NCBI GenBank assembly: GCA_947359465.1
Contig: OX375873.1
Span: 90,355,978-90,419,977 of the forward strand
Length of the DNA: 64,000 nt
Direction of reading: 5' to 3'
From: Metellina segmentata
Taxonomy: Eukaryota > Arthropoda > Arachnida > Araneae > Tetragnathidae
In this document: positions 11,043 to 23,562 of the stretch, in pieces
How positions within the stretch are numbered: the first letter of the stretch is position 1
How the letters are laid out: the number at the start of each line of letters is the position of its first letter
Notes under the pieces: model-generated
The model's database searches: none
Told to the model about the DNA's origin: nothing
The model's input: only the letters and a program-made list of their open reading frames with translations
Translations under genes and position numbers: made by a program

Positions 11043-11577
11043 AATACGATTTTAAGAGGAAAGCATTATACCTTATACATTCCTGCCAACATTCATTATA
11101 TTTCATCAACGTGATTTCTCATCCGTCAATAATTCCAATAATTCATAAACTCTTACTACCTTTATATATACATACTTTCCCTCCAGTTTACCTGCCAGTA
11201 TTCGCAGAGAAAAAAAAGCATGCATCATTATTTATCCCTACACCGAGAGGGGAAAAAAACCTGCGCAGCCCAAAAGCAAAAGTTTCAGCAACGGTGATGA
11301 CGTCTCTGGCATTAAGCCTGTATTTTCCCCTATTTTTTGTTCCCTTCTTTTCCCTCCATCAGCGAAGGTAATTATTGGGGAGAAGGAAATATAGATGAAG
11401 GTGCGAAAAAGAAACCTGCCGCGAAACAAATAAATAAATGAACGGAAAAGGAAATGTTTTGTGGGCTCCTATCAGCTATTCATGAGATATTTTTCCTCTC
11501 ATATGCCACGACAACAAGGTCTAAATCAAGAGGAATATGCTTTGCTACCTTTTTTGCTTTTCCCCAGTGCAGTATGT
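11043..11577. other. Non-coding stretch
   Basis: Contains overlapping open frames of 132 codons (+) and 63 codons (-) of low-complexity hydrophobic or aromatic composition with no recognisable domain. I treat them as chance. Confidence 0.4.
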
Positions 11578-12590
11578 TACCTTCCGGAACCTTTCCAGCT
11601 TCAATAGAAAGCAGGGTTTTTCTTTGTGGCTAGGATATCTTTGTATTAGGCGTTACGCAATGTTACATTAATACTCTGTTATACACCGTGTTCTGCTACC
11701 AGTTGGTGTCTGATAATTCTGGTCTTGTTGACGGGATAAGACTGGATGAAGATCATTGAAAGCTTTCTGTACTTAGTTTATGTTCTTTCTGCAGTTTTGT
11801 AATGACCAACTGAATTTATCTATACCTAAGTCTATGTTTGGAATTGTTTTCTAATCACAAATTTCAACAACTATTCATTTTAAGTTTTATTATACGACTA
11901 TATTTTCTTATAATGTATACTGCCTTGTGGAATCTTTACAGCTTCAATAGAAAGAAGTGTTATTCTTTGTGGCAAGGGTATATTTTACTAGGCGTTACAC
12001 AATAATACATTAATACTCTGTAATACACTCTGTTATGCTAACACTTGGTGTCTAAAAATTCTGATATTGTTGACAGGATAAGATTGATGAAGGTCATTGA
12101 AAGTTTTTTTGCACTTATTTCATGTTCTTTCTGCAATTTTATAATAACAAACTGAATTGATCCATTCATAAGTCTATATTTTGAATTTTTTTCTAATCAC
12201 AAATTTCAACAAATATTTAATGTTTAGTTTTATTTTAGGACTATATTTTCTTACATAATCAATACAGCCTCAATAGAAAGAAGGGTTATTCTTTGTGGCA
12301 GGGGTATCTTTGTATTTGGCGTTAGGCAATGTTACATTGATACTCTGTAATCTACCCTGTTATGTTCTCAGTTGGTGTCTGATGATTCCGATTTCGTTGA
12401 CGGGATAAGGCGTATTATACTGATAAAGACAACTGAAAGTTTTCTGTATTTATTTCCATGTTCTTTCTGCAATTTCGTAATAGCCAAGTGAATTGAGATC
12501 CATACCTAAGCCTATATTTGAAGTTTTTTCTAATCACAGATTTCAGCATATATTTAAGCTTAAGTTTTGTTATATGATTATTTTCAAAAA
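11578..12590. repeat. Tandem array, three copies of about 335 bp
   Basis: TCAATAGAAAG with GGYGTTA, GTTGGTGTCT, GACGGGATAAG, ATGTTCTTTCTGCA and TTTCTAATCACA recur in order from 11601, 11944 and 12270 (periods 343 and 326). Copies differ by many substitutions and small indels, so the array is old. No recognised coding or transposon ends. Confidence 0.88.
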
Positions 12591-13044
12591 TAATAAGGAG
12601 AATGTACACTTTTTTTTTAATTTTTAAGGGAGATTCAAATATTTTATTTCTATAATCAAGCATTTTTAGTCTGGCGTAAATGGAAAATAATATGCGAATG
12701 AAATTTTATAGAAGTGGCAAAATGTTAGAAAGGAGGAGGAAACTAAACTAAGGAACTTTGGAAACAAGACAAACATAAAAAATTAAAATTTATGTTTTGA
12801 ATTTGTACTCCTACAATTTTAGAGTTTGCATATAAATTACTATTAAATCTAAAAAAACTGAATTTTTTGCTAGAAATCCAGTTAGATTAGTTAATATAAA
12901 GACAATCGCAAAAATTAAAAAAAAAAGCCGTTGCAGAATTAAAGAATATTTCAATCTTTTATTCAATATTTAGTGTACAAAAATTAAACTTTAAAAATAA
13001 TATAAAAACACCACGTAGTGCAGCTATAGAACGTTAAGCAATGC
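12591..13044. other. Non-coding stretch
   Basis: A-rich DNA with no recognised repeat. Confidence 0.45.
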
Positions 13045-13273
13045 TAAATCTTCCTAGTGTTTGTCTCAACAAGGTAACTCGTCACTAGCAGAACTGACTA
13101 GAGCTTGCTGAATTAGATATATTGTCATTATTTAGTAGACTGATCATATCTTGATCTTGTCATTATAAAAAAAATCGGCAGTATCATGATGACAAGTTAT
13201 CTCTCACGGCTTCAGTAAAATTGGTCAGATCTTGTCAAACGAGATATATTGTCAAAACCACTTGGAGATTTAA
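13045..13273. mobile_element. MITE-A copy, degenerate
   Basis: The left end TAAATCTTCCTAGTG and, inverted, the right end TTAAATCTCCAAGTGG are decayed forms of the family end TTAACCCTCC...GTGGTT. The interior contains CTCGTCACTAGCAGAACTG, GATCTTGTCATTAT and GAGATATATTGTC, matching the family's palindromic words. Confidence 0.6.
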
Positions 13274-13719
13274 CTTGAATACGTTGGCAGATTATTATAC
13301 AGATTACTAATACAAATAAAGGCATAATTCTGTGGTATTTAACTCCTGAAAAAAGAACAAACAATAGAAGTGGGAAAATTATTGGAACATAACGGTGGAC
13401 CTGTGTGGGAATAATATAATCCCATTCTTTCATGGGATACTCTATTATAAGTTTTCTCTCCATTGACAGCTTATGTATACATAGTTCTTCAAATATATCG
13501 TTGGCGAGAATGTGGCAGTCTCAGTGTTAAACCAGGACATCATGAACAATATTGCCACATCCGTAAGTTGGGGACAGGGGAGATATGCCTGCCTGGATGA
13601 CTTTGGTGAAGTTGTACTACGTGTCGTCATGAAGAAGCCAGGAATCTTCAAACATCCAACCAGACTGCGGCACATTCGAGATTCGAACTAGCAACTAGTG
13701 ACTTTAGCCTCCATATTCC
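13274..13719. other. Non-coding stretch
   Basis: Between two MITE-A copies. Two minus-strand frames (76-83 codons) overlap end to end but show no recognisable motif. Confidence 0.4.
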
Positions 13720-13855
13720 TTAACACTCCAAGTGATTTTGACGAAGTATCGCGTCCATCAAGATCCGATTTCTTGCTGATGACGTAATCAAGGTCTGGAA
13801 AATTTTGCTAATGGTAAGATACTTTGTCAAGACAACCAACCGCTAGGAAGGTTAA
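13720..13855. mobile_element. MITE-A copy, compact (136 bp)
   Basis: Bounded by TTAA on both sides (13720-13723 and 13852-13855). The ends are CACTCCAAGTGATTTTGAC and, inverted, CCTTCCTAGCGGTTGGTTGT. The interior holds CATCAAGATC, GATGACG and GCTAATGG, the typical family words. It has no coding capacity. Confidence 0.75.
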
Positions 13856-15179
13856 GAGCTGTTGGGGCTATCCACAATCTTCTTATTCTTATAAAAAGTT
13901 TTTACACTAGAAATAGATACGTACAATCAATCACGAGTTGCTATCTAAATGAGGTGTAAATCTAAGCTATCTAAATGAGGTGTGTAGTTCAATCAAGAGA
14001 AAGCCCAATTTTCATGTGCTCTCCCAATGAAATATCTTCCGATGCACCGAAACGAGAAAAAGAAACGAAAGTCCATACTAAAAAGACCTGGGTTCACGTA
14101 GAAGCTCCATAACTAGTAAATCCGAGCTATAGGATTTTGCAGAAATATATTTTTGCGTGCTTTGAAGAGAAAAAGTATTTCTTCCAACTCAATTGCAATT
14201 CGAAGTATATTACATGAGCCCCTCCTCATATAAAAATATCTTTCAATTTCCCTCTTGGAGAACATTTTCATAAGCGAACCTTTTTCCAAGGGAAGATCTA
14301 AGAAAAGATATATTTGATCAAACGAATTCCTATGCAGGGGGGAAAACTTCCCACAATATGATGAATACATCGCTTTGGCGAAATAGTGGAGCAGACTTGT
14401 TTCTTTTATTCCTACAACAGAGGGTATGGAATATTTTTCGAGATATTCTAGCCAACGCTGAAGTCCAATAAAATTCGAATTAAGTTGGAAATATTTCCTT
14501 TCGGCGTAGCTTTTCATGCGTTGAAATAGTTGAGACTCACACCTGGGCCTTTTTGTAATGAATTCAGTCTGTACCGCGGATAAAAGGAATGCAAAGTGCT
14601 TGGAAGAATTCAGTTATAAATCACAGAAAGTATATGTATAATCCACCATAGAATGTAAAAAAACTAATTAGGTTAACTTTTCTTCTTTATATTTGAAAAA
14701 AAATTAATTTAGTTGCTTATATAATAGTAATAGAAGTATGATTATTTTCTATTTAATATAAATTAAATGTTCTTACTGTATTGTGATACATTTTTAGTTT
14801 ATGAAGGACATTGACTAGGACAAGGTTATGAAGGTAAGTTGACTAGTAAATGTAATCATGTTACAGTGAAAATACAAAACGACGCAGTTATATGGAACTC
14901 TAACTTTAGCATAAAGCACTCATTTATAACAAACTGTATCGAAATATTTATTTTAATGTTTAAAATTAGAGTACGTAATAAAGTACTTTTAGCATCGCGT
15001 TATTACTGAAAAAAATAATTCAGCTAATTCAATTATCTTGAATTGCCGATATTAAAATCTGAAGTTTAAACAATAAAAAGTAAATGTTGTTTAAGGATAA
15101 GACCGATTCATAGAATTTTGACGAAAAGTGGATGTTTTTACTGATATAAATAAAATTATAACGAAATGGGTATGCTTTT
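13856..15179. other. Non-coding stretch
   Basis: ATCTAAATGAGGTGTARNT occurs twice (about 13943 and 13968), a 25-bp tandem duplication. A 134-codon minus-strand frame (14113-14517) has no recognisable motif and is probably chance. The rest is AT-rich. Confidence 0.4.
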
Positions 15180-15945
15180 TTGGCTGCTCAGGTGTCTCCT
15201 AGCAAAACATCTGTCTCGGCTCTCAATAAGGTGTGCATATTCACTACCCCAAGTTGGTTCGTTAGGGCTTCCAGTTTATTGAACTAATACACCTAGTGTA
15301 CTTCTATTTATAGCCAAGTTGATAGGTACCAATACAACACCTCGATGTATATAGGTTAAAATAATTTTATTATTTATTTTTGTAGCATCAAGCACGCCTT
15401 TTTTTAGTATTCTTCTTGATGCTTTTGATGGAAATCAGGCATGCTGTTTAAGCAACTCAGACCTCGCATTAGCACATTATATCCTGTATCAGCTGTCTTT
15501 TGGACCCCAGCTTATTCACCATCCTGTATTAGTAAATGAGGGCCTCCGTTGTGTCGAGCTAAGAGACTTGATGCAGTTTTACTTTTGTCAAGTGATATAA
15601 GTATGAACATAACACTGATTAAACTAATTTCACATTTTTTTATAACATCAAGAAGCATGCTTTTTGGAACATTTCTTAGCGCTTGATACAAAGTCAAGTA
15701 TGCTTTTCTTGCAGCTCACCACTCGCATAGACATATCATATAGCCAGTATAGGTTGTCCCTTAGGCGAGCTTATTCATCATCCTAAGCTGGTTCGTGAGG
15801 GCGTCCAATCTTTGGGACTAATAGACTTAATGGTATTCTAGTTTTGCGAAGTGAGATAAGTACCAACACAACACCTCGATTTGCATCGATTAAACCAACT
15901 TTAAAATTTACTTTTATAACATCAAGGACATTTTTTAGGGGGAGG
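15180..15945. repeat. Tandem array, nearly three copies of about 265 bp
   Basis: TTATTCACYAYCC, GAGGGCKTCC, AAGTGATATAAGTA-like words, the ACACCTCGAT block and ACATCAAG recur from 15239, 15512 and 15772 (periods 273 and 260). Copies are diverged. The unit also holds inverted short words (CATCAAG with CTTGATG). Confidence 0.8.
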
Positions 15946-16920
15946 AAAGAATCTGCATACGTCCCTGAATTGAGTTTTATATATCAATTGAATGAGCTCA
16001 GGTCTTTCGCTTTCGCATAACCTCAAATTTAAAAGATCTTAGGATTTTGTACATTTCTATTTTACTGACTTCAAAGCTACAGATGGTGCTATTCTGTCTG
16101 ATAAATACTGCTTCACCAGAGATTTCAATTCACCCTGGTAGTATTTTTAAACATTCCGCAATTCATTCCGAACTTTCTGCGTCCCCGTTTTCTCTACCCT
16201 CGACAGTAGCACCAATATCTCGTATTCTTGCAGTAATAGAGATGAAAGACTACGGAGTACACAGTAAGGAGGCTTCCTCTCCTACATGGTGATATTTCTA
16301 TTTCTATTGATGATGGAATGCTGCTTATTGTGAGGATTCTTTTTGATTAAGAATTCCATGCCAAGATGGAAAAGCTCGGAGGAATTCTTTCGTTGCAACA
16401 GCAGCCTTTGTGCGCTATCGAGACTCTTGTTAAGTGCATAGTGAATTCCTTTTTACGCGTTTCGGATGTTTCAATTGTACCTGAATGACATATTGGTCTT
16501 GTTATCGTGAGTTCGAGTTCTATAATAGGATAGAAATAAGAATTTCATATCCCTGTTGAGTGTAGAAGGAAATTATACCCTTCTTCTTTTCTCTGACTTA
16601 AATTGCAACTATAAATGCACGGTTATAGTAAACGAAAGCTTGAAAGAATATTATAAACTAGAAAAATAGTATATTCAGAGTGTTTCATATGCAAGGAAAA
16701 CATTTTGTTTTTGAAACATTTTTTAATTAAAACACTTTTTTATTAATTATATTTTACATAGGGTTTACTCAATCATTAACAATACTTGAAATTTGAGATC
16801 GGTTTCACTAATTACTCGCTCTGATCACGCTGCAAGTATGAACCCCTTCGATCACGAGATGAGTTCAATTTCTTCGAGCTTTATTTTGACAACAATGCTT
16901 GGATAAGCAAACAGAGCTGC
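15946..16920. other. Non-coding stretch
   Basis: No supported feature. The word TTCAGAGTGTTTC at about 16674 resembles the CAGAGTGT mariner end seen elsewhere in the window, but no partner was found. Confidence 0.4.
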
Positions 16921-17176
16921 CTTTATTAGGAATCAAAAGAAAATCCAAGGTTAACACTCCGAGTGGTTTTGACGTGATGACTCATCGATAAAGATCTGAG
17001 AAATTTTGCTAATGCATTTTGCATCAAGAATATTGACTATTGTTTATAGGCTTTATTAGGAATCAAAAGAAAATCCAAGGTTAACACTCCAAGTGGTTTT
17101 GACGTGATGACTCATCGATAAAGATCTGAGAAATTTTGCTAATGCATTTTGCATCAAGAATATTGTCTATTGTTTA
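16921..17176. repeat. 130-bp tandem duplication across a MITE-A end
   Basis: 16921-17046 and 17051-17176 are nearly identical, differing for example at GAGTGG/AAGTGG and TTGACT/TTGTCT. Each copy includes about 30 bases of left flank plus the TTAACACTCC end of a MITE-A. The duplication therefore happened after insertion, and recently by its low divergence. Confidence 0.9.
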
Positions 17177-17294
17177 ATGATGACGAGATAAAGATCTGGT
17201 CAGTTTTTTTTAACGACTAGATATTGGGCTATCAAGATCTAGTCATTTTTCTTCTAATGAGGTGATGGCTCGTCGAAACAACCACCATGAGGGT
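16951..17294. mobile_element. MITE-A copy with internally duplicated left end
   Basis: The left end TTAACACTCCGAGTGGTTTTGAC is present twice (16951 and 17081). The right end is CGTCGAAACAACCACCATGAGGG followed by TTAT. Family words CATCGATAAAGATCTG, GCTAATG and GATGACGAGAT are present. Confidence 0.75.
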
Positions 17295-17331
17295 TATCTC
17301 ATTAACTACCTCAATCAACGCAGAGAAACTA

Positions 17332-18227
17332 CACAGTCCAGTCACATTAATGTGACCACCTGTCAAAAGCCAGAATAACCACCTTTGGCAGAGCGGACCG
17401 CTGCGAGACGTGCAGGAAGAGAGTCAATTAGATTTCTGAAGGTGTTCACTGGGATGTTGAGCCATGCCAACTCCACTGTCGTGGCCAGCTGCGCTAGATA
17501 ACCTCTCTCCTCCATCCTGGATCCTTCCGGCAATCGTTGCAGGGTGTTTGCTTTCAGACGTTTCACGCCGTATACGCCAACGTCCATCTGTCCGATGGAG
17601 CATAAAACGTGATTCATCGGAAAAAGCCACCTGTCGCCACTCTGTGGACGTCCAATTGCGGTACTGGCGTGCAAATTCCAGCCTTCGTCGCCGATGAACA
17701 GCAGTCAGCATAAGTGCATTAACCAGGCGTCTGCTGCGGAGGCCCACGCGCAGCAACGTTCGCTGAATCGTTGTCGAGGATACACTCTTGGTAGCCCCTT
17801 GGTTCATCTGGGCGGTCAGTTGCTCAACAGTTGCACGTCTATTCGCCCGAACGCATCTCCGTAGGCTTCGTTCGCCTCTGTCATCTATAGCCCGTGGTGC
17901 ACCACATGTGCCACGCCGCTGATTTTGGATAGTGCCATTTTGCCATGCACGGTATACTTTTACCACGGCGACAAGCGAACAGTTCACAAAATTAGCCGTT
18001 TCCGAAATGCTTACACTCTTTCCCGAAAGCCAATAATCATGCCCTTTTGGACGTCGGATAAATCGCTACGTTTCTGCTATACGCCAACGATTGAAATACT
18101 TTCCGATGCCCTAGGACATCCTTTATATACACTCCACAGCAATGTGCTGCCACCTGCCTTTTGTGATTGGTTATTTCACGTTGACGTCGAAAGTAGGTGG
18201 AGGTCACATTAATGTGACTGGACTATG
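17332..18227 (-). mobile_element. Tc1-like element, internally deleted (896 bp)
   Basis: Terminal inverted repeats share the core AGTCCAGTCACATTAATG at both ends, starting CACAGTCC on the left and CATAGTCC on the right. Each end is flanked by TA (17330-17331 and 18228-18229), the target of Tc1/mariner elements. Complete relatives are usually 1.3-1.6 kb; the middle of the transposase is missing here. Confidence 0.92.
17363..17987 (-). pseudogene. Tc1-like transposase, middle deleted
   Basis: The minus-strand frame from 17987 has a helix-turn-helix and linker region (residues 1-100: WQNGTIQNQRRGTCGAPRA, then TTIQRTLLRVGLRSRR). The first catalytic aspartate follows in FSDESRF at about residue 130. 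After GRIQDGG the frame jumps to another reading frame that ends LIDSLPARLAAVRSAKGGYSGF, the ordinary Tc1 C-terminus, stopping at about 17363. The block carrying the second Asp and the Glu is gone, so the product cannot be catalytic. This is a classic internal-deletion derivative. The first ATG is probably not the original start, because the usual N-terminal helices are only partly covered. Confidence 0.88.
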
Positions 18228-18466
18228 TATTTGGGAGTACGATTTGGAGTGGAGGCATTATTGGATGATTTATTTCTACTGATACTAATAAACACGCGGT
18301 CAAAGTTAGTTATGAACGATATTGTACCATGTTACAAATGAAGTTTTGTCTGAAATTGATCGACAATAGATTTGAAGGACATGTGATTTCAACATATCAT
18401 ACAGCTTAATCTTTTGACTACTGTTATAGATATACTGGCTCGTTTCGTTCTTGGCAAAATCATAAC
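18228..18466. other. Short non-coding gap
   Basis: Nothing recognised between the Tc1-like element and the minisatellite. Confidence 0.4.
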
Positions 18467-18628
18467 TTTCAAGGTACAACTGTTGTACCGGCTGTAGTTT
18501 AAATTACTACTTGCCGCGATTCTTATAACTTTTAAGGTACAACTGCTGTACTGGCTTTTTGATGTTCTCAAGGTACAACTGCTGTACTGGATTTTTGACG
18601 TTCTCAAGGTACAACTGCTCTACCGGCT
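18467..18628. repeat. 36-bp minisatellite with a palindromic core
   Basis: AAGGTACAACTGCTGTACTGG occurs with a 36-base spacing at 18534, 18570 and 18606, plus a divergent copy at about 18473. The first copy holds GGTACAACTGTTGTACC, a perfect 17-base palindrome around one central base. Confidence 0.85.
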
Positions 18629-18894
18629 AAATGTTATGCAACCAAGATAATTCTGAAGGACACATTTCCTGGCCAAATAATTCAAAAACCTGATGATGTC
18701 GATCGTCCCCTCATTCCCCAGATTTGACAGCAGTGGATTTTTTTTCTATTGGGCTAATTGAAGAAGTAAATCTGGGCTAACAAGCAGTCAACGATTCCAC
18801 AGCTTAAGTAAAGCATTTGAGAAGTTGAACAAATCACTCTGGAAATGTGCTCAAATAAATGGGAGACATATTCGAAATCCCGTATTCGAAAAAA

Positions 18895-19200
18895 AACCAC
18901 TGTAACCTTGTTGAAAGAGTAGTGGATTAGCAACCGGTGGATTGCCAGTTCGAGACTAGGTCGAATCAAAGACAGCAGCGTTCGTGGATGGCTGGTGCCC
19001 TTTAAATCTGTCGTGACCTCAAATGTCGTAACGATGACGTGGTGGGAAGTTTGGAGAGTGGAGTGCCAGCTAAAGTGTTGATCTCTACATCTGATCGTGA
19101 ATAAAATTAACGAGGTGTTGTCCTCGGATCTTTTCCTTTCAGATTCATCCCGGACCATCGTCATTATCCCGTTGTGTTGCTCTAGTGTAATGTTAATTTA
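18895..19200 (+). repeat. SINE-A copy, near full length
   Basis: The decayed head (GTAACCTTGTTGAAAGAG), GGATTAGCAACCGG, and B-box-like CAGTTCGAGACTAGG at about 18949 lead into the full family body: GGCTGGTGCCC, TGTCGTGACCTC, GTTTGGAGAGTGGAGTGCC. The tail is CGAGGTGTTGTCCTCGGATC, CCCGGACCATCGTC, and GTTGTGTTGCTCTAGTGTAA with TGTTAATTTA at the end. Confidence 0.88.
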
Positions 19201-22200
19201 ACTACTTACCGGCTACCTTACGTATTTGCAGTGAGCGGTCCAAAAGTGATCATTTAGCCATAATGTTATAATGCATAAATTGTTTTGATTGAGTAAAGAA
19301 TATTAAAGAAATCATAAAAATGTTTAGCTTAAAAGTTATTTCGAAATGAAAGGGTGTAATTACACGAAAACACACTGTCTAATTGAAAGTCTGAACGTTT
19401 TACTTTATGAACACACTCTTACCTTTAGCTACTTTAAAAATGATAATTAAAATGAATTCTTTTATATGATTCAGAAATAAATTTTAAAATATAACTTTGA
19501 TACTAATACTTAGTGTGAAAAAGTCGCGGAAAGAGGTGGTCGTAAACCTTTATTTTCTTAACCGGGAAAGATGGTTATTAGAATTGAGAATGTACTGTCC
19601 AAAAAAATCACGAAATAAAAGCAAAGCTCAAAACCATACAATCCAACTAGAAATTAATACTTAAAAGTATATTTTTAAAATACGTATCCGAAATCGATCA
19701 GCTTTTGTTTTATTTTGTTTCAAATATGGGCAAGAAGCTTGTTTACTTTCGATCGGCAGATTTGATTCGTCAGAGGAATCACGTTATGCTTGATCTAGCC
19801 ATTGCAAGTCAACAAATACAGATGAAACTTTTTCTGGCCTACGTTATAGAAATATGTAAAAAGATATCCGCAATAAGACAACAAAAAGACGTAATACATC
19901 TCATACAAAATAATCCTACAGAATTTAATTTGAAAATAAAGAGTTTCGGTCGAGAAAATATATTTGCGATGGAAAACATTTTTAGTCAATCGCAACTTCC
20001 CCTTGAGCATTTTGAAATTACTACCTTATGTAATCGTGGATATTTTCTTTTCGTTCACATTGCAATGATACAGTTCTTAATTAAAAACAAACAATATCGT
20101 CGCTTTAGGTAATCCTACTGTGAATTGATGTAAAAATTTTGTTTTAATACATTGTATTGTATACACGGTAACTAGAATATTGTGACCTCATTATTTCGTT
20201 CCTTTTCTAAGTTATTGAGAGGATAGGTACTTAACGGAATAAATTATAGCATATTTTTTTAACATTTGTTCTGAAAATTGTATATTTATGTGTCCTTAAC
20301 ATAACTAATATTCTGTAGTTAAATAGACAGTAATATTTCTATAGAAATGTTTCAATTGCATTATAGTTTAGCATAAATCTAACATCTTTAGATAAATTAT
20401 ATCGCTTAAAATAGTATTTAGGTAATTGTTGGGTTAGGAAGATATAAATATTTTGTTACAAATTAAAACGCACACATAGAGTAACAACTTATTGATAAGC
20501 AATTAAAGATTTTTAAAGGTATAAATAGTTTGTTGACTATAGGTGGTGCAAATGTGCTTCTTTGGCAAACCTAGGTGTACTTCTTTCTTACATTGTTCAC
20601 TTCTTTCAACAACGTCATATCTCAGAAATTGGCGATTTTTAGTTATGCCTGTTTTCAGAATGTCCTGAAAGAGTAGTATATTCCTGCAAGATCGTCATAT
20701 CTCACCGTCTAATATTTAGCCGCTAGAAGACAGAAGTAATATTTATTTTTATTACCTTTCAATCTACTTTTAAACTTTAAAATCACTCTTCTGAAAAATC
20801 ACTTTTTTTTAGATAGGACGTTGTTGAAAGGCGTGAGCGATATGTCAGAACTTTCTTTGTTTATTCCTTATTTCCCTGAAGTATATGTCCGTATATTTAA
20901 GGGAAAAAACATTATTGGATCAGTTTGACTAGATGGGTCCCTTTTGTGCCATAATAAATTAGTTAATCTATAACATTCGGAATTTCTATTATTTGTTACT
21001 AAATATTCTCTATGCTTCTAACCTTTATTGATTACTTTTTGTATTTAAGTAAATACGTATGGTGTAATCAACTTCAGTGTCGAAACAGTTACCTTAAATG
21101 CACATCGTCTTTGCTTGCAATGATTTCATTTATACAGAATCTTTGTTTTTACTTGCACACAGATGATCTTTTCTGATTACAAATACCAACAAATTACTAG
21201 CTTGATTACGGAAAATCGTTTAAGTAAATTACTATTTAGTATGTAGGAAGCATAGTTTCTTTCATTAACGTTAATTTCTTATACCTATGACGTTTTCTCT
21301 GTCGAGAAAAATATATTAGTGGCAGTGTTTTCGTTGAGAAATGAGTCTACTTTACGATTCCGGAAGTAAGGTCACTTTGCTTGTTTTTCGAATATGATTT
21401 TAGCAAGTTTCCAATAAAAATTCCAAAGAATGAATTCCAAATTAATATATGGTCAGCATAGTGCAGAAATTCCTTAACTGATAAAATAATTATTTACTGT
21501 ACAGCTAGTTGTTTAAAGAATAACTACTAAAAAAATATAAATTATAAACATTTTGACGTTGTGTTAATATTTTTACAACATGAAAGTGTATTTAACATCA
21601 TTATGAAAATAAGAATTTAGTGTCTCCAAAAGTATGTCATTTAATACGTTTCTGCTCTATGTCTTCGATATGGTAACTGATTAGTTAACGCTAATTAGAC
21701 TAAATACCAAATGACGCCAAAACAACGACTAACTGTATTTTAAGATAACCCCGACATACGACAGCATTTAGCTAGCGGAAATAAAATCTACTTGTTTCTC
21801 GTCTGGGCCCGTTAGCTTACACACGCGATAAATATTCATCTCATAGGGTTTTGTGTATAATCTTAATTAATATTTAAATTTAGCAAGGTTATAATATTTT
21901 TAGTTACGCATAGAAGCTTTATGAGAAAAAGAACAATTGATTAATTTGTAGCAAGAAATCAGTTTAATTCGTAATTAATTTTGCATTATTGAAATGAAAT
22001 CGTTCGACTTGATTCAATACGTCTTAGAATATTTTATTTCAATAAAATATTCATAATGCAAGGAAAATACGTTGATATTAATAAGCACTTTTTCCATACA
22101 TTGAAAAGCATCCTGCTTATAACTTTCGATTGTCATCTCTCATACTTTCAACTTGTATTAGAAGACTACCTATCAGATGATGAATATTTGATTACCTCTA

Positions 22201-23562
22201 CGAATGATCTAAAAGTATTGACTACACACGGTCTATAAATATTTAAGTTTCCTTTATCCCTAGCTGTATAAGTTTAATTTAATCCCTTTTTCAGGAAAGT
22301 GAAGCTTAGAAATCAATTTAATATTTAATACATTCTAGATCTTTTTTGCTTTGATATTATCTTATATCTACGCTTCACATTTATTTGCGTAAGTAGTGCA
22401 AATAAAGGCACAATTTCTAGCTCATTGATTAATGCAATTAACGTAAAGTTAATATGCATTTTTAATATAAAGCAGTGGCTTCCGAATTTAGTTGAATGCA
22501 TAGTTCTATCATGGTTGTATAAAGATTTGAAGGGGAAAGAGTATTAAAATATAAGAATATCAGTCAATTTCAGATTCATGTTGAGGAAACAATTTTGTAT
22601 GAGTATTTCTAAGTAGCATTCAAAGTGAAAAGTATAATGGAAATTTTATCGATAGATGGCAATTTTAAGTGTGCGAATGTATTACATTTTCTCTTAAGGC
22701 ATATGTATTGTAGGTTACTATTTACACAATCGTTAAGGCAAAACCCCTGTTCTTAAAGCTCTCTAATCTGACTATTACCATTTTCCTCTGAAAATAGCTG
22801 GATTTTAAAAACATAATAATATCCAGATGTATTGGAGGACTTTTTAATGCAAACAAACAGGATAGAAAACGGATATTTAAGTACCTGTTATTCAAATGCT
22901 CTCGCATAATACAAATCGGGATTACAGTGAAAAGTAGTTTATCACTATTTTGCCAACGTCTGTCGTTTCATTTAATTGACATTACACATCAACTATCATA
23001 TATCAATTCAAAATTCTTTCTTTCGAAAAAGTTTCATTGGCGACGTTATGAAATCGTATTCAAAAACAGGTTAGTGACGTCACATCCGTAATACGTACAG
23101 GAAGTCCGTTCCACCTCAAAACACTACCGCCACCTATATTGACTTGATAAAATAGCACTAAAAGTAATTTTGCAGCTGCCAGCTATTTATTTCTTTCAAT
23201 TTAAATATTTACCAACTTTTATTTTCTTTACTCACATTTATATAAGTATAATTTTTAATCTGATCTACTTACAGACTATTTTAGCTACGATTTCCATTAA
23301 CTTTCTTTCTAATTTGAAAACATTAAAGATGGATTATTCATCTTATAACAACAACATATCCTACTGTGTTTCTCAAATGCGACGTAATTTCAACTACCTA
23401 CCTTCTTTTGGACTACATATAAGATAATATTCTATTGTTCATGTAAAAGATGAGCAAATATAAAATTGTTTTTCTCTGCTCAGCCTGGTATAGCATACTC
23501 CACATACAGTATTTTGTTCAAAATAAAGTTTTTTTTTTATACTAGTATAGGTAGGTATTTTA
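19201..23562. other. Long AT-rich non-coding stretch
   Basis: No transposon ends, SINE or convincing exon was recognised over 4.3 kb apart from the inverted repeat at 20604-20829. A 135-codon plus-strand frame at 19705-20112 has no motif I know. It is the only unusually long frame here. Confidence 0.45.
20604..20829. repeat. 19-bp inverted repeat spaced 188 bases
   Basis: TTTCAACAACGTCATATCT at 20604-20622 and the reverse complement of 20811-20829 (TTTCAACAACGTCCTATCT) agree at 18 of 19 positions. A third partial copy, GTCATATCTCA, lies at about 20693. No flanking duplication was identified, so a MITE is possible but unproven. Confidence 0.55.

Noticed and set aside
10973..11371. 132-codon plus-strand frame
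   Set aside because: Starts inside an inverted SINE-A fragment and has no conserved domain.
14113..14517. 134-codon minus-strand frame
   Set aside because: No motif, no splice or promoter context.
11578..16000. CRISPR array or prokaryotic origin
   Set aside because: Repeat units are 265-340 bp and diverged, and the window is full of eukaryotic SINEs, LINEs and mariners.
18754..19164. 136-codon minus-strand frame
   Set aside because: Lies on the opposite strand of a SINE-A copy; a repeat shadow.
19705..20112. 135-codon open frame in AT-rich DNA
   Set aside because: No recognisable motif, no supporting neighbours; long chance frames occur on this scale in 64 kb.
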